Below are positions 40,600-48,600 of a stretch of DNA of 48,600 bases, piece by piece. Numbering within the stretch: the first letter of the stretch is position 1; every line of letters begins with the position of its first letter. This stretch comes from Betaproteobacteria bacterium. GTDB lineage: Bacteria > Pseudomonadota > Gammaproteobacteria > Burkholderiales > Rhodocyclaceae. The stretch covers positions 397,312 to 445,911 of the forward strand of contig JAHRYW010000002.1 in the NCBI GenBank assembly GCA_020621865.1, read 5' to 3'. Under the pieces are notes generated by a model. The model ran no database searches. It had not been told where the DNA came from and was given only the letters and a program-made list of their open reading frames with translations. The translations under genes were made by a program, and so were the position numbers.

Positions 40600-41007
40600 T
40601 TGAAACGCCTTGGGATAACCGGACTCAGGTTGCTGCTCCGTTCGGAGAGCTTTGCTATTCATCGTCTGTCGCCGGATGCACCGGTCAATTTCGAGCAGTT
40701 GCGCGCCGCCGCCTGGTACTCGGTGACACGAACCGACGAGGAATTGTCGATCGTCGCGCCGCAGGATATTGACCTGGGGCCCGGTGAGTGCGAGGCCGGC
40801 TGGTCCTGCCTGCGGATCGCCGGCAAGCTGGATTTCGCACTGGTCGGCGTGATCGCCGAACTTACCAGGATACTGGCCGATGCCGGCGTCAGCATCTTCG
40901 CCGTCTCGACCTACGATACCGATTACATTCTGGTCAAAAGCGCCGACCTCGACACGGCGGTTCGTGCCCTGACCGACGGCGGTCACGAGGTGACAGGCAA
41001 TGCCTGA
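40600..41007 (+). CDS. ACT-domain protein
   Basis: 135 residues with two ACT-like halves of the type found in small stand-alone bacterial ACT proteins. The stretch 'WYSVTRTDEELSIVAPQDID' and the end 'ILADAGVSIFAVSTYDTDYI' are typical. ACT domains usually bind amino acids and adjust enzymes, so it may sense an amino acid used by the neighbouring cluster. The TTG start is set by GAGGAGGAGG 5 bp upstream and by family N-termini; ATG 40528 further upstream lacks such support. It overlaps the desaturase gene by 8 bp. Confidence 0.8.
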   Translation: MKRLGITGLRLLLRSESFAIHRLSPDAPVNFEQLRAAAWYSVTRTDEELSIVAPQDIDLGPGECEAGWSCLRIAGKLDFALVGVIAELTRILADAGVSIFAVSTYDTDYILVKSADLDTAVRALTDGGHEVTGNA

Positions 41008-41971
41008 AACAGGCTCTGCCGGGCACGCTGAACCAATGTCGGCCGAAATCGCCGACATGTGGAAGTTCGCGCGAGACGCCGGATTTTCGCAGGAACTGGA
41101 GGCCTTGCATCGTCCTTGCCCAGGCCGAGCCCTGCTCGCGGTGGCCGCAGACTGGTTGCTGATCGCCCTGGCGACGATGGCGACCATCGCCTTTGGCTGG
41201 CTGGCAGCTCCCTTCTCGATCCTCGTCATCGGAAACCGCCAGCGCGCGCTGGGCAACATCCTCCATGACGCCTCGCATCGTGGACTGGCCGCCAGCCGGA
41301 CCCGCTCGGTGGCTCTTGCCAACCTGCTGTTTTGCTGGCCGCTCTGGGTGTCGATGACGCTCTACCGTGACGACCACAAACGCCATCACCGGTATCTGGG
41401 CGAGCCAGCGCGCGACCCCGATTTCATTCATGACGAAACATCGCTGTCGCGGGGCTGGCCGGCTGTCTGGCTCGATCAGATCAGATCGCCGCGGATGTTC
41501 AGCGCGTCGTTACTGTCGCATCTCCTGCGCATGGACGCCATGTCGCTTGCCGGCGTGCTGGGCTGGTGGGGCGGCGTGCTGGGCTTGATCGCGGCCCTGT
41601 GGGGCATTGCCGACGCGCTGGTCTTTCTCGCGCTCTGGGTGGCGGCGAGGGCCACGGCATTCCATGCCATCACGTCGTTCCGGGAGATCTCCGATCATGT
41701 CGGACTGAATCCCGTCGGCCTCATTGCCTTCAGCCGCAACCATCCGGTCAGCGGCCTGCTCGCCCAGGTTTTTCATCCCCATAACAACGGCTATCACCTG
41801 CTGCATCATCTGGCTCCGGGCTTGCCCTTCTACGCCTTTCCGCGTGCGCACGAACTGCTGATGCGCTGGCCGCCCTATGCCCGCGGCGAGCAATGCACTT
41901 CATATTTCGCTGGCGAGAACAGCGCGGTTAACTCGTGGGTGCGGCGTTTCGCGACAGAAGGCAGGGCTTAG
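41000..41971 (+). CDS. Membrane desaturase/hydroxylase family protein
   Basis: 323 residues, with several membrane spans (about 50-80, 108-122, 185-220). The three His clusters of the di-iron fatty-acid desaturase family are present: 'HDASH', 'HKRHH' and 'HNNGYHLLHH'. The family acts on acyl chains in lipids or acyl carriers and also on some amino acids and carotenoids. Substrate is unknown; in this cluster a carrier-bound acyl or aminoacyl group is one possibility (inference). The start overlaps the ACT gene. The TAG stop overlaps the stop of the convergent carrier-protein gene. Confidence 0.75.
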   Translation: MPETGSAGHAEPMSAEIADMWKFARDAGFSQELEALHRPCPGRALLAVAADWLLIALATMATIAFGWLAAPFSILVIGNRQRALGNILHDASHRGLAASRTRSVALANLLFCWPLWVSMTLYRDDHKRHHRYLGEPARDPDFIHDETSLSRGWPAVWLDQIRSPRMFSASLLSHLLRMDAMSLAGVLGWWGGVLGLIAALWGIADALVFLALWVAARATAFHAITSFREISDHVGLNPVGLIAFSRNHPVSGLLAQVFHPHNNGYHLLHHLAPGLPFYAFPRAHELLMRWPPYARGEQCTSYFAGENSAVNSWVRRFATEGRA

Positions 41972-42231
41972 CGCAGGCCGCGGGACTCGGCGATCACCGC
42001 CGCGATCTCGGTCACCGAATCGAAGCGTTCCGGATCGAACTCGACCCGGGCGAAATCCACGTCGAAGTCGGTTTCCAGAAACATCACCATCTTTGTCACG
42101 GCCAGTGAATCAAGACGGCCGGATTTGATCAGCGATTCGTCGTCAGCAAACGATGCGCGATCATCCTGCTCGCCGAGCAACTCCTCGATGAACGTCCTGA
42201 TCCGCGCCCGGTCATCCATATCCATATCCAT
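41968..42231 (-). CDS. Acyl/peptidyl carrier protein
   Basis: 87 residues, acidic, with the phosphopantetheine serine in 'LIKSGRLDSLAVTKMVMFLE' (DSL motif). Helix-rich throughout. The start is one of three in-frame ATGs in a (ATGGAT)3 repeat at 42214-42231; 42231 is used. It begins 2 bp after the stop of the MBOAT-like gene. As with DltC, it is expected to carry the substrate activated by the adenylating enzyme two genes upstream. Confidence 0.88.
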   Translation of the reverse strand: MDMDMDDRARIRTFIEELLGEQDDRASFADDESLIKSGRLDSLAVTKMVMFLETDFDVDFARVEFDPERFDSVTEIAAVIAESRGLR

Positions 42232-42233
42232 AT

Positions 42234-43718
42234 CTAGATCCCCAATACCTTGAACAGGAAGGCGAAGTGGTCCTCCAGCGCGACATGGCGCTGGGGGCCA
42301 TCGAAAAACGACAGCAGGCAATAAAACAGTGCCACCGACAACGATGGCAGGACCCGGTTACGTAGCCACCCGGCTTGCGGGTCCGGGCGCCACCCCCGCA
42401 ACTGCGAGAATACGATGCCGCCAACCAGCAGCAGGCAGTAGAAGGCGTAGGTCTGCATGTGCGCCAGCGATACGCCGAAGCCATCCTGGGCCACCCGATG
42501 ATTCTCCAGCATGAAATGGAACAGCCAGTTGCCGACACCGGCGGCCATCAGGGTGGCAAAGGCGACGCGCAGGCGCGGGCTGCGCTTGAAGAAGCGCACG
42601 TAGGTCGGATAGAAATAGACGTGAACCATGATTTCCTTGAAATAATAGAAATAACGGTTCCAGAATTCTGCGACGGTGCGCGCGCCTAGCGGTCGCCAAG
42701 TGTTACGCAGCAAGCGGAAGCCGGCCAGCCGGCCGGTAGCCACGATGGCGTGCCCCCATACGGCGAGAATCAGGATTTGTTCGAAGAAATTCGCCACGAT
42801 GCTCAGGGCGCCCATTGCCCCGGGGGAAATGCCGTTGTCGACGAAGCGCTCAAAGGCGACGATCAGGGGAGTGACGCCCAGCTTGCCATAGACGACCCTA
42901 CGAAACACCCATAGCACGGCCTTGAGAAAGAATGCCCAGGCGAGAAGCTTGAGCCCTTTCAGCTGGGTGACGGCGAGTTCCTCATCGGTGGCTGCCTCGA
43001 CGCTGCGCCAGTTGGTCGCGCCCTTGGCCATCGGTGTGGCGGTCGATCCGAAGAAGGGATGGAAGGTCGCCAGCTGAAGCACGATGGACGGCGGTTGCCG
43101 GTGCCGGGCACCGATCAGCGCGTAGGCGAGAAACCAGAAATAAGCGGCAAATACAGCGATCAGGCTCCACAGCAGCACTTGCGCCATGCCCTGGAATACC
43201 TGCGCCACAGCCAGCCAGACCAGGCCGATGAAGGCCAGGTGCTGGATCAGCACCGGGCGTTGTCCGAGCGGGTGGTCGCGGTAGCGCCGGGCCAGCCACA
43301 GCGCTGCTACTGCCACTGGAACGCAGGCCAGCAGTGTGGCCGCACGCACGTAGCCCATGCGCAGGCCGTCAATTAACCCCTGCTGTTCGGCGATGGCGTA
43401 AGCGGCACGGTAGTTGAACCATTCCGGGGCGAGCGCGAGCAGCGCGCCGGTGGCGAACAGTGCCGCGAGGTGGCGGTGGCGGCCGGCCAGCGATACGCCG
43501 ATCGCTGCTGCCGTGATTGCCATCCACGGGCCGTCGACAAGGAACCTCATCAGTGCTGCACTCAGTGCGAATAGCACCAGCTTGCCGGGAATTGTCTGAG
43601 CGAAGGCAAGCACGCGGGGGTAGGTTTCGATCGGCGGAATCCGCCACGCCAGCGGATGCAGCCCGAGTCCGTAACGGCGCAGCGTGGCAGCCAATGTCTC
43701 AGCCACGGATTGCTCCAT
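42234..43718 (-). CDS. MBOAT-like polytopic membrane acyltransferase
   Basis: 494 residues with about 10-12 hydrophobic spans. Residues 348-373 ('TVAEFWNRYFYYFKEIMVHV') resemble the EFWxRxxxS/F signature of MBOAT proteins such as DltB, and H401 in 'GNWLFHFML' is a candidate for the family's catalytic His. The match is partial, so MBOAT is likely rather than proven. By position between the adenylating enzyme (20-bp overlap) and the carrier protein, it is expected to move the carried group across or onto a membrane or periplasmic acceptor. Confidence 0.6.
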   Translation of the reverse strand: MEQSVAETLAATLRRYGLGLHPLAWRIPPIETYPRVLAFAQTIPGKLVLFALSAALMRFLVDGPWMAITAAAIGVSLAGRHRHLAALFATGALLALAPEWFNYRAAYAIAEQQGLIDGLRMGYVRAATLLACVPVAVAALWLARRYRDHPLGQRPVLIQHLAFIGLVWLAVAQVFQGMAQVLLWSLIAVFAAYFWFLAYALIGARHRQPPSIVLQLATFHPFFGSTATPMAKGATNWRSVEAATDEELAVTQLKGLKLLAWAFFLKAVLWVFRRVVYGKLGVTPLIVAFERFVDNGISPGAMGALSIVANFFEQILILAVWGHAIVATGRLAGFRLLRNTWRPLGARTVAEFWNRYFYYFKEIMVHVYFYPTYVRFFKRSPRLRVAFATLMAAGVGNWLFHFMLENHRVAQDGFGVSLAHMQTYAFYCLLLVGGIVFSQLRGWRPDPQAGWLRNRVLPSLSVALFYCLLSFFDGPQRHVALEDHFAFLFKVLGI

Positions 43719-45312
43719 CTTCCGGCCTGCTGGCCTGGAGACGGTCGATCAGCGCCCGGCGGTCTATTTTGCCGGTAGCGTTGAGCGGCAGTGCGGCCAG
43801 TTCGTGGATCGTGGACGGGACCATGTGTGGTGGCAGCCGCGTGCGTAGCGCGGCGCGGATCTGGTTGGCCGGGGTCCCGCTGCTGCCAACAAAGCCGACG
43901 ATGGCCAGGGCGACCCCGTCTTCCATCGGCCAGGCCACCGCCGCGACCTGGTCGGTTTGCGTTACCGCCCGCAGGTGGGCCTCGATTTCCTCGAGTTCGA
44001 CCCGATGGCCGTGGATCTTGATCTGGTTGTCGCGGCGGCCCATGTGGTGGTACAGGCCGGACTCGTCCTGCATCGCAAGGTCGCCAGTAAGGAACCAGCG
44101 TTTGCCATCAATGACCGGGTAGCGCTCGGCGGTCAAACCGGGGGCTTCGAAATAGCCTACCGCCAACTGACTGCCCGCAATGCCCAGTTCTCCCACCGCG
44201 CCGGCCGGCAGCGGGCGTCGGTCGGGGCCGAACACGGCGAGTTCGCTGCCGGGATGTGGCGCGCCGATCGCCAGCACGCCACGCTCCGGCGTCACTACCG
44301 GTGTCGCACCAGGCGGCACGAGCTGGCCGGCACAATCGACCGTCGCCTCGGTCGGGCCATAAAGGTTGTCGACCACGCTGTTTGGCGCGGCAGCCTGCCA
44401 GGCGCGTACCGAGGCGAGCGGCAAGGGCTCGCCGCCGAAGGAACTGTAACGCAGCAAGGGCAGCGATCCGGGTTGTAGCGAGCGGGTGTCGCGCAGCCAG
44501 GCGATGGCCGCCGGTGCCGATCCCCAAATGGTGAGTTGGCGCTCGCGGATGAAGCGCGCCGGCGACACCGTGCTGAGCGACGGCACGACGTGCAGCGACG
44601 CGCCGGCGCACAAGGGGACGAAAATTTCGCCAACCGACGGATCGAAGCTCAGTTCGGTGAATTGCGAGGCACGGTCGTCCGGCGTCATTGCCTTGCGCGC
44701 GCCCAGCGCCGCGAGGTAGGCGGCCAGCGATGCACTCGCCACCATTACCCCTTTCGGGATGCCGGTGGTACCCGAAGTAAAGATCACATAGACCAGATCG
44801 TCGGCCGACATTTCGGCAGGCTCGGGAAGGCTGGCGGTTCCGGGCGGCGAGACGATGCCATTGTGCTCCGCAAAGCGCATCACGACGCGGTCGGCACGAC
44901 CCGGCGGCAGGTCCACCGAGGCCTCCTCGGGTACCACCAGAACCCTGATGCCGGTCAGCACGTTCGCGGTCAGCAGTGTGCAGCCGCTGCGATCGGTAAT
45001 CATGGCGTCGAGGCTGGTTAGGGATGCTACCGTGCTGATCCTCTCCTCTGGCCAGCGCAGGCCCAACGGCACATAGGTGGCGCCGCACCAGGCGACGCCG
45101 AGGACTGCTTCGATGGCGATCAGGCTGCGCGAAGCCAGGATGCCGACGCGACTGCCCCGGCCGATGCCCTGGGTGCTCAGCGCTGCTGCCAGCCGGGCGG
45201 CCCGGCGTCTGAGATCGGCATAGCTCAGCTCGATGCCATCGGCAAACAGCGCCAGCCGGTCGGGCGTGCGCAGGCATTGCTCAAGGACGGGGCGGACCGG
45301 ATTCCAGTTCAT
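43699..45312 (-). CDS. Stand-alone amino-acid adenylating enzyme (DltA/NRPS A-domain type)
   Basis: 537 residues with all core motifs of ANL enzymes: A3 'TSGTTGIPKG' (179-188), A5 'NLYGPTEATV' (316-325), A7 'TGDLA' (409-413), A8 'GRRDNQIKIHGHRVELEEIE' (425-444) and the A10 lysine in 'NATGKID' (K515). D224 in 'FDPSVGE' sits where amino-acid-activating domains use Asp to hold the alpha-amino group, so the substrate is probably an amino acid. No condensation or thioesterase domain is attached. It likely loads the carrier protein encoded two genes downstream. Confidence 0.88.
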   Translation of the reverse strand: MNWNPVRPVLEQCLRTPDRLALFADGIELSYADLRRRAARLAAALSTQGIGRGSRVGILASRSLIAIEAVLGVAWCGATYVPLGLRWPEERISTVASLTSLDAMITDRSGCTLLTANVLTGIRVLVVPEEASVDLPPGRADRVVMRFAEHNGIVSPPGTASLPEPAEMSADDLVYVIFTSGTTGIPKGVMVASASLAAYLAALGARKAMTPDDRASQFTELSFDPSVGEIFVPLCAGASLHVVPSLSTVSPARFIRERQLTIWGSAPAAIAWLRDTRSLQPGSLPLLRYSSFGGEPLPLASVRAWQAAAPNSVVDNLYGPTEATVDCAGQLVPPGATPVVTPERGVLAIGAPHPGSELAVFGPDRRPLPAGAVGELGIAGSQLAVGYFEAPGLTAERYPVIDGKRWFLTGDLAMQDESGLYHHMGRRDNQIKIHGHRVELEEIEAHLRAVTQTDQVAAVAWPMEDGVALAIVGFVGSSGTPANQIRAALRTRLPPHMVPSTIHELAALPLNATGKIDRRALIDRLQASRPEDGAIRG

Positions 45313-45571
45313 GATTCGTCGGGATGTTGCCGCCGGCGCCCGGCGGCTGGTTCCGGATGGCGCCGGCTCCGGGGGCGCAGTGTGGATGGCGCAGGAGGGA
45401 GAGTATCGCCGTGCCTTTCAATTAATGTCAATCGGGAACGCCTTGGGGCGGCAAGTGGCATCGCCGTTTGGCTGCCAATTCGATCGGCATGAATCTTCTG
45501 TGCGCCGGGAACACTGGTGGCCAATTTGCCAATATCATCGCGCTTGGGGTGAATTCGGCGCGGGTGCAGAT

Positions 45572-46804
45572 ATGAACAAGGTGTCGCACCTGGCTCAGGG
45601 GCAGGTGGATATGTACAGGATTCGGTGTTACGACGGGTTTGCCGGGCTGCCGGCGGCTCATCGTTCGTTGGTCGACGGCGCGCGCCAGGGTGATTTTTTT
45701 GGCGATCCGGAGTGGTTTGCTCATGTGATGCAGCACTTTTATCCGGGGGCGCACCAGGTTCGGGTATATGCGCTGGAGCGGGCTGGTAGCGGAGAGCCCC
45801 TGCTCCTGATGCCGTTTCGCGCTTGTCTTATCGACTATGCCGCATTCGGGTCGCGGACCCTGGGTTCGATCAGCCATCCCGAGAATTACGCGACGCTGGC
45901 AATGATCTTTGCGCCGGATGTTACAGACCGTGAGCATCTGCTGACCTGTTTGCTCCGCAGTTTCAGAAAAAACTCGGATGCGTTGCCGGGATTGCCGGTG
46001 GACATGTTGCGTTTGTGGCCGGTCGATACTGCCTCGGATGCTGGACGGATGTTGCGCCGGGCCTTGGGGAAGGCTGGCTTCTGGACCCAGGTCTATGCCA
46101 ATTCCTATAACCGCTACGAGGATACGGTCGGACTGAGCTACGACGCGTATTTTGCCCAGCGCAGCGCCAACTTGCGCTACAGCGTCAGGCGGCGTCAGCG
46201 GGCGCTCGAAAAGGCCGGCAAGCTGGAACTTGCGCTGTACGACGGAACGGAGGGGCTTGACGAGGCGATTGCCGACTATACGGCGGTTTCGCTGGGCAGT
46301 TGGAAAGATGAGGAAAGCATGATTTCCGACGACATGATCGCAATGATTCGACTGACCGCGGCCAACGGCTGCATGCGCCTGGGGATCCTGCGTTTTGACG
46401 GGGTTCCCGCCGCGGCCCAGTTCTGGATCGTCGCCGGCGGCGTGGGCCATTGCTCCCGCCTGGCTTACCACGAAGATTTCAAGCAGCAGGCTGTCGGCGT
46501 GGTCCTGACCAACTTCATGATCTCTCACGTGCTTGAAGACGACCACGTCGACCGGATCGATTTCGGCTACGGCGAGGAAGACTACAAGGGTGGCTGGATG
46601 AAGGACGCGCGGGATTATTTCGGTTTTCTGGCGTTCAACCCGTCCACCCGATGGGGGCTCCGGCACGGCCTGAAAAATATCCTCGGCCGCCCGGTCAAAC
46701 GCCTGATCAAGGCCGCCCTGGTTGCCATGCGTCTGCGCCAGCCAGAACCTGCGGCGCTCAAACACGGAAGGCGTGGTTCAGAGAGTCGGGCGGTGAATCG
46801 CTAG
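45572..46804 (+). CDS. FemAB/BioF2-like GNAT transferase
   Basis: 410 residues. The second half matches the BioF2-like acetyltransferase (Acetyltransf_6) type: 'YFAQRSANLRYSVRRRQRAL', 'GMRLGILRFDGVPAAAQFWI'-like strand (here 'CMRLGILRFDGVPAAAQFW') and 'HVLEDDHVDRIDFGYGEEDYK'. Such proteins transfer acyl or aminoacyl groups, often in cell-surface polysaccharide pathways. Start ATG 45572 or 45611 ('MYRIRCYDG', with AGGGG upstream); the longer form is given. It is divergent from the adenylating enzyme (260 bp apart) and converges with the cupin gene, with a 27-bp overlap. Confidence 0.72.
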   Translation: MNKVSHLAQGQVDMYRIRCYDGFAGLPAAHRSLVDGARQGDFFGDPEWFAHVMQHFYPGAHQVRVYALERAGSGEPLLLMPFRACLIDYAAFGSRTLGSISHPENYATLAMIFAPDVTDREHLLTCLLRSFRKNSDALPGLPVDMLRLWPVDTASDAGRMLRRALGKAGFWTQVYANSYNRYEDTVGLSYDAYFAQRSANLRYSVRRRQRALEKAGKLELALYDGTEGLDEAIADYTAVSLGSWKDEESMISDDMIAMIRLTAANGCMRLGILRFDGVPAAAQFWIVAGGVGHCSRLAYHEDFKQQAVGVVLTNFMISHVLEDDHVDRIDFGYGEEDYKGGWMKDARDYFGFLAFNPSTRWGLRHGLKNILGRPVKRLIKAALVAMRLRQPEPAALKHGRRGSESRAVNR

Positions 46805-47107
46805 CCAGACGGTCTGGGTGTCCGTTGCGGTCCAGTCGACCCGGTGCCGGCGTTTGGGTGCGATATCGAGATAGCTGCCGGGCAGCAGGCGACGCGGCTC
46901 GGCTTCATCTTCAAAGTGGAGCAGCGCTTCGCCGCTGAGCAGCAGAACCCACTCGGCCTCAGTTTCTTCGTACCAGAATCCGGGCGGGCTGGCCTGACCG
47001 GTCGACACGATGCGCTGGATGATCAGACCGGGTTCGGCGAGCAGGGTGGCGAACTGCTCTTCGGCGGTGCCGGAGGGCGGAAGATCAGCGAACAGGTTGT
47101 CTGGCAT
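46778..47107 (-). CDS. Small cupin-domain protein
   Basis: 109 residues forming one cupin barrel. The first motif is 'GFWYEETEAEWVLLLSGEA' and the second is 'PGSYLDIAPKRRHRVDWT'. The usual metal-ligand His pair of motif 1 is replaced by Tyr/Glu residues, so metal binding is uncertain. It starts 9 bp after the 409-residue gene and is likely co-transcribed with prfB. Function unknown. Confidence 0.8.
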   Translation of the reverse strand: MPDNLFADLPPSGTAEEQFATLLAEPGLIIQRIVSTGQASPPGFWYEETEAEWVLLLSGEALLHFEDEAEPRRLLPGSYLDIAPKRRHRVDWTATDTQTVWLAIHRPTL

Positions 47108-47116
47108 GGCGGGCGA

Positions 47117-48346
47117 TTAGCGGTAGAGCGGCAGGGTGTCGAGGCGGTGTTCGATTTCTGCGGTCATGGCCTTGAATTGCGGGCTTTCCGGATTATCGAA
47201 GCGGCGTTTGAATTCCGGCTGGTAAAGGTATTCGGGCAAATCGCCGACGGCCGGCAACAACTGCTCGTCGCGGAAAGTCGTCCGCATTGCCGCCATCAGT
47301 TGTTCCGGGTTTCTGATCAGAATTTCGCCAAAGCGGGTTCCGGCCCTGTCGGCCGCCAGATCGATGAAGGAGAAGCCGCTGCCGTGGCGGGCATCTTCCA
47401 GTTCCTTGTACAGCCCGATCGCGTCGGCCACCGGTTCGCCGGCCCAGGCGGCCAGGGCGGCAGAGATGACGAAATGCTGGGCGAGATCGTGGCGCCCGGC
47501 CAGCGTGATGGTCACCCAGCGTACCCGTGGCCAGTTTTTGGCTGCCGGAACGACGGCGGCCAGATCTTTGCCGGCGAGGTGGCTGGCCAGGACGAGCAGC
47601 ATGGCGCGACCGCGCAGGGAGGCGTCGTCAGTGGTCGGAATGGTCGCGCCGAGAACTTCGGCCAGGGTGATCCGAGAGCCTGGTGCGCGGTGGGCGAGCA
47701 GGGCGGTCAGCGACAACTGGCTTTCGCGCAGGCGCTTGATGTCGGCTTCGGACTGCGCGGCGGCGCGCGCCCGGTCGAGAATGTCCGGCTCCCAGGCGTA
47801 GGTCAGGCTGGCCGTTCCCCCGGTTCCGTCGAATGAGACCTGGCGCAGAGCCTGGACGGCCAGTTCCCTTTCCTTCTCGAAGCCATAGCGGGCGATGGCT
47901 TGCGCCGCGGCGAATTCGATCAGGGCGGGCGGTAGCGGGAGCTTGCCCAGGTGCGCGCTGGCGATCCGCGGCATCCCTACGCCTGGTGCGACGACGGCGT
48001 GCAGGTTGAGGAAGCGATGGCCGGGCAGGGCGACGCTCAGAGCGACGTTTGCGCCATCCTCCTGCAGCCGCAGGGCGCCGCGCCCATGCAGGTAGCGGCC
48101 GGCCAGGTAATTGACGCCTTCGTCGAGCAGGCTGGCCGGAACGACGATGGTGCGGACTTCGCCGCGTTGCTGCTGGCGCGGGTCGTTGGTGGCGAGCAGG
48201 CGCTTGGCCTGGGCGACGGTGGTGGGGGAGATCGCTTCGCTGCGCTCGACCAGCGGCTTCCCGTCGGTAGCCAGCATGGCGAGCAGCAGCAATGCGCCGA
48301 ACAAGATCAGCGCGATGATCGCCAGCTTTCCGAGAACACGCCTCAT
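47117..48346 (-). CDS. Membrane-anchored hypothetical protein
   Basis: 409 residues with one N-terminal membrane span ('AIIALILFGALLLLAML', about 9-26), so the rest is probably periplasmic. The body mixes strands and helices, with no motif I recognise; 'VVPASLLDEGVNYLAGRYLH' and 'HFVISAALAAWAGEPVADAI' look like well-conserved segments. It lies 18 bp after prfB on the same strand, a close spacing that suggests one transcript. Conserved-looking, function unknown. Confidence 0.7.
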   Translation of the reverse strand: MRRVLGKLAIIALILFGALLLLAMLATDGKPLVERSEAISPTTVAQAKRLLATNDPRQQQRGEVRTIVVPASLLDEGVNYLAGRYLHGRGALRLQEDGANVALSVALPGHRFLNLHAVVAPGVGMPRIASAHLGKLPLPPALIEFAAAQAIARYGFEKERELAVQALRQVSFDGTGGTASLTYAWEPDILDRARAAAQSEADIKRLRESQLSLTALLAHRAPGSRITLAEVLGATIPTTDDASLRGRAMLLVLASHLAGKDLAAVVPAAKNWPRVRWVTITLAGRHDLAQHFVISAALAAWAGEPVADAIGLYKELEDARHGSGFSFIDLAADRAGTRFGEILIRNPEQLMAAMRTTFRDEQLLPAVGDLPEYLYQPEFKRRFDNPESPQFKAMTAEIEHRLDTLPLYR

Positions 48347-48364
48347 CGGCTGGCAATGACCGGC

Positions 48365-48600
48365 TTAAACGCCCTGCTTCAGGCTGGCCTCGATGAAGGG
48401 ATCGAGGTCACCGTCGAGTACGCCCTGGGTGTTGCCGACTTCGTAGTTGGTGCGCAGGTCCTTGATGCGCGACTGGTCGAGCACATAGGAACGGATCTGG
48501 TGGCCCCAGCCGATGTCCGACTTGGCGTCTTCCAGCTTCTGCTGCTCGGCCTGCTGCTTGCGCAGTTCGAACTCGTAGATGCGGGCGCGCAGCATTTGCC
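48365..48600 (-). CDS. prfB: Peptide chain release factor 2, C-terminal end (partial)
   Basis: The last 78 codons of RF2: '[20 protein letters not shown]', '[20 protein letters not shown]' and '[19 protein letters not shown]' are diagnostic for RF2 rather than RF1. The GGQ hydrolysis motif, the SPF anticodon-like motif and the programmed frameshift site lie upstream, outside the window. Confidence 0.95.
   Translation of the reverse strand, partial: QMLRARIYEFELRKQQAEQQKLEDAKSDIGWGHQIRSYVLDQSRIKDLRTNYEVGNTQGVLDGDLDPFIEASLKQGV

Overview
The window looks like part of the chromosome of a Gram-negative betaproteobacterium, most likely of the Rhodocyclales (Dechloromonas/Azonexus-like). This is inferred from the high GC content, the order mdh / gntR / sdhCDAB-sdhE-gltA-sucA-sucB-lpd, a DUF3079 protein, NnrS, an outer-membrane porin and a CitE-like lyase. 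No rRNA, tRNA, CRISPR array, phage or insertion sequence is visible. Most of the window is dense housekeeping DNA.

Layout. 0-5 kb: the end of a LysR regulator, a PAS-GGDEF diguanylate cyclase, PhnA/YjdM, YaiI and a large RTX metalloprotease. 5-9.4 kb: a secreted beta-helix protein, psd, rlmF and three tiny proteins, two of them Cys-rich. 9.5-14.4 kb: nnrS, a nitronate-monooxygenase-like flavoprotein with a Cys-rich tail, a porin with a short PstS-like protein, a possible 23-residue membrane peptide and a twin-CBS protein. 14.4-17.2 kb: truC, a CitE-like lyase and mdh. 17.3-28.9 kb: a GntR regulator and the TCA-cycle block encoding succinate dehydrogenase, its flavinylation factor, citrate synthase and the 2-oxoglutarate dehydrogenase complex. 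28.9-36.1 kb: zapE, a truncated secretin-like protein, a small membrane protein, a hybrid histidine kinase and metY. 36.2-40.2 kb: mnmC, an unknown gene and lysS. 40.6-46.8 kb: an accessory cluster (ACT protein, membrane desaturase, carrier protein, MBOAT-like protein, stand-alone adenylating enzyme, FemAB/GNAT-like transferase). 46.8-48.6 kb: a cupin, an unknown membrane-anchored protein and the end of prfB.

Two things stand out. First, a 12-bp core, GACCGTAGCATT, occurs five times exactly. Each copy is preceded by AT-rich tracts at the same two positions (-12 to -7 and -23 to -18), one helical turn apart. A sixth copy (11/12 core) on the other strand keeps the same register, and a seventh looks interrupted by about 26 bp. 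The copies lie in intergenic DNA and inside unrelated genes on both coding strands, so selection seems to act on the DNA itself. The layout, a core plus two phased AT tracts, resembles the DNA uptake signal sequences of Pasteurellaceae, but the core is different. Second, the 40.6-46.8 kb cluster separates prfB from lysS, which are adjacent in many proteobacteria. It encodes an amino-acid-type adenylating enzyme, a carrier protein and a membrane acyltransferase-like protein (a Dlt-like core), plus a desaturase and a FemAB-like transferase. It looks like an uncharacterised system for modifying a lipid or surface glycan with an aminoacyl or acyl group.
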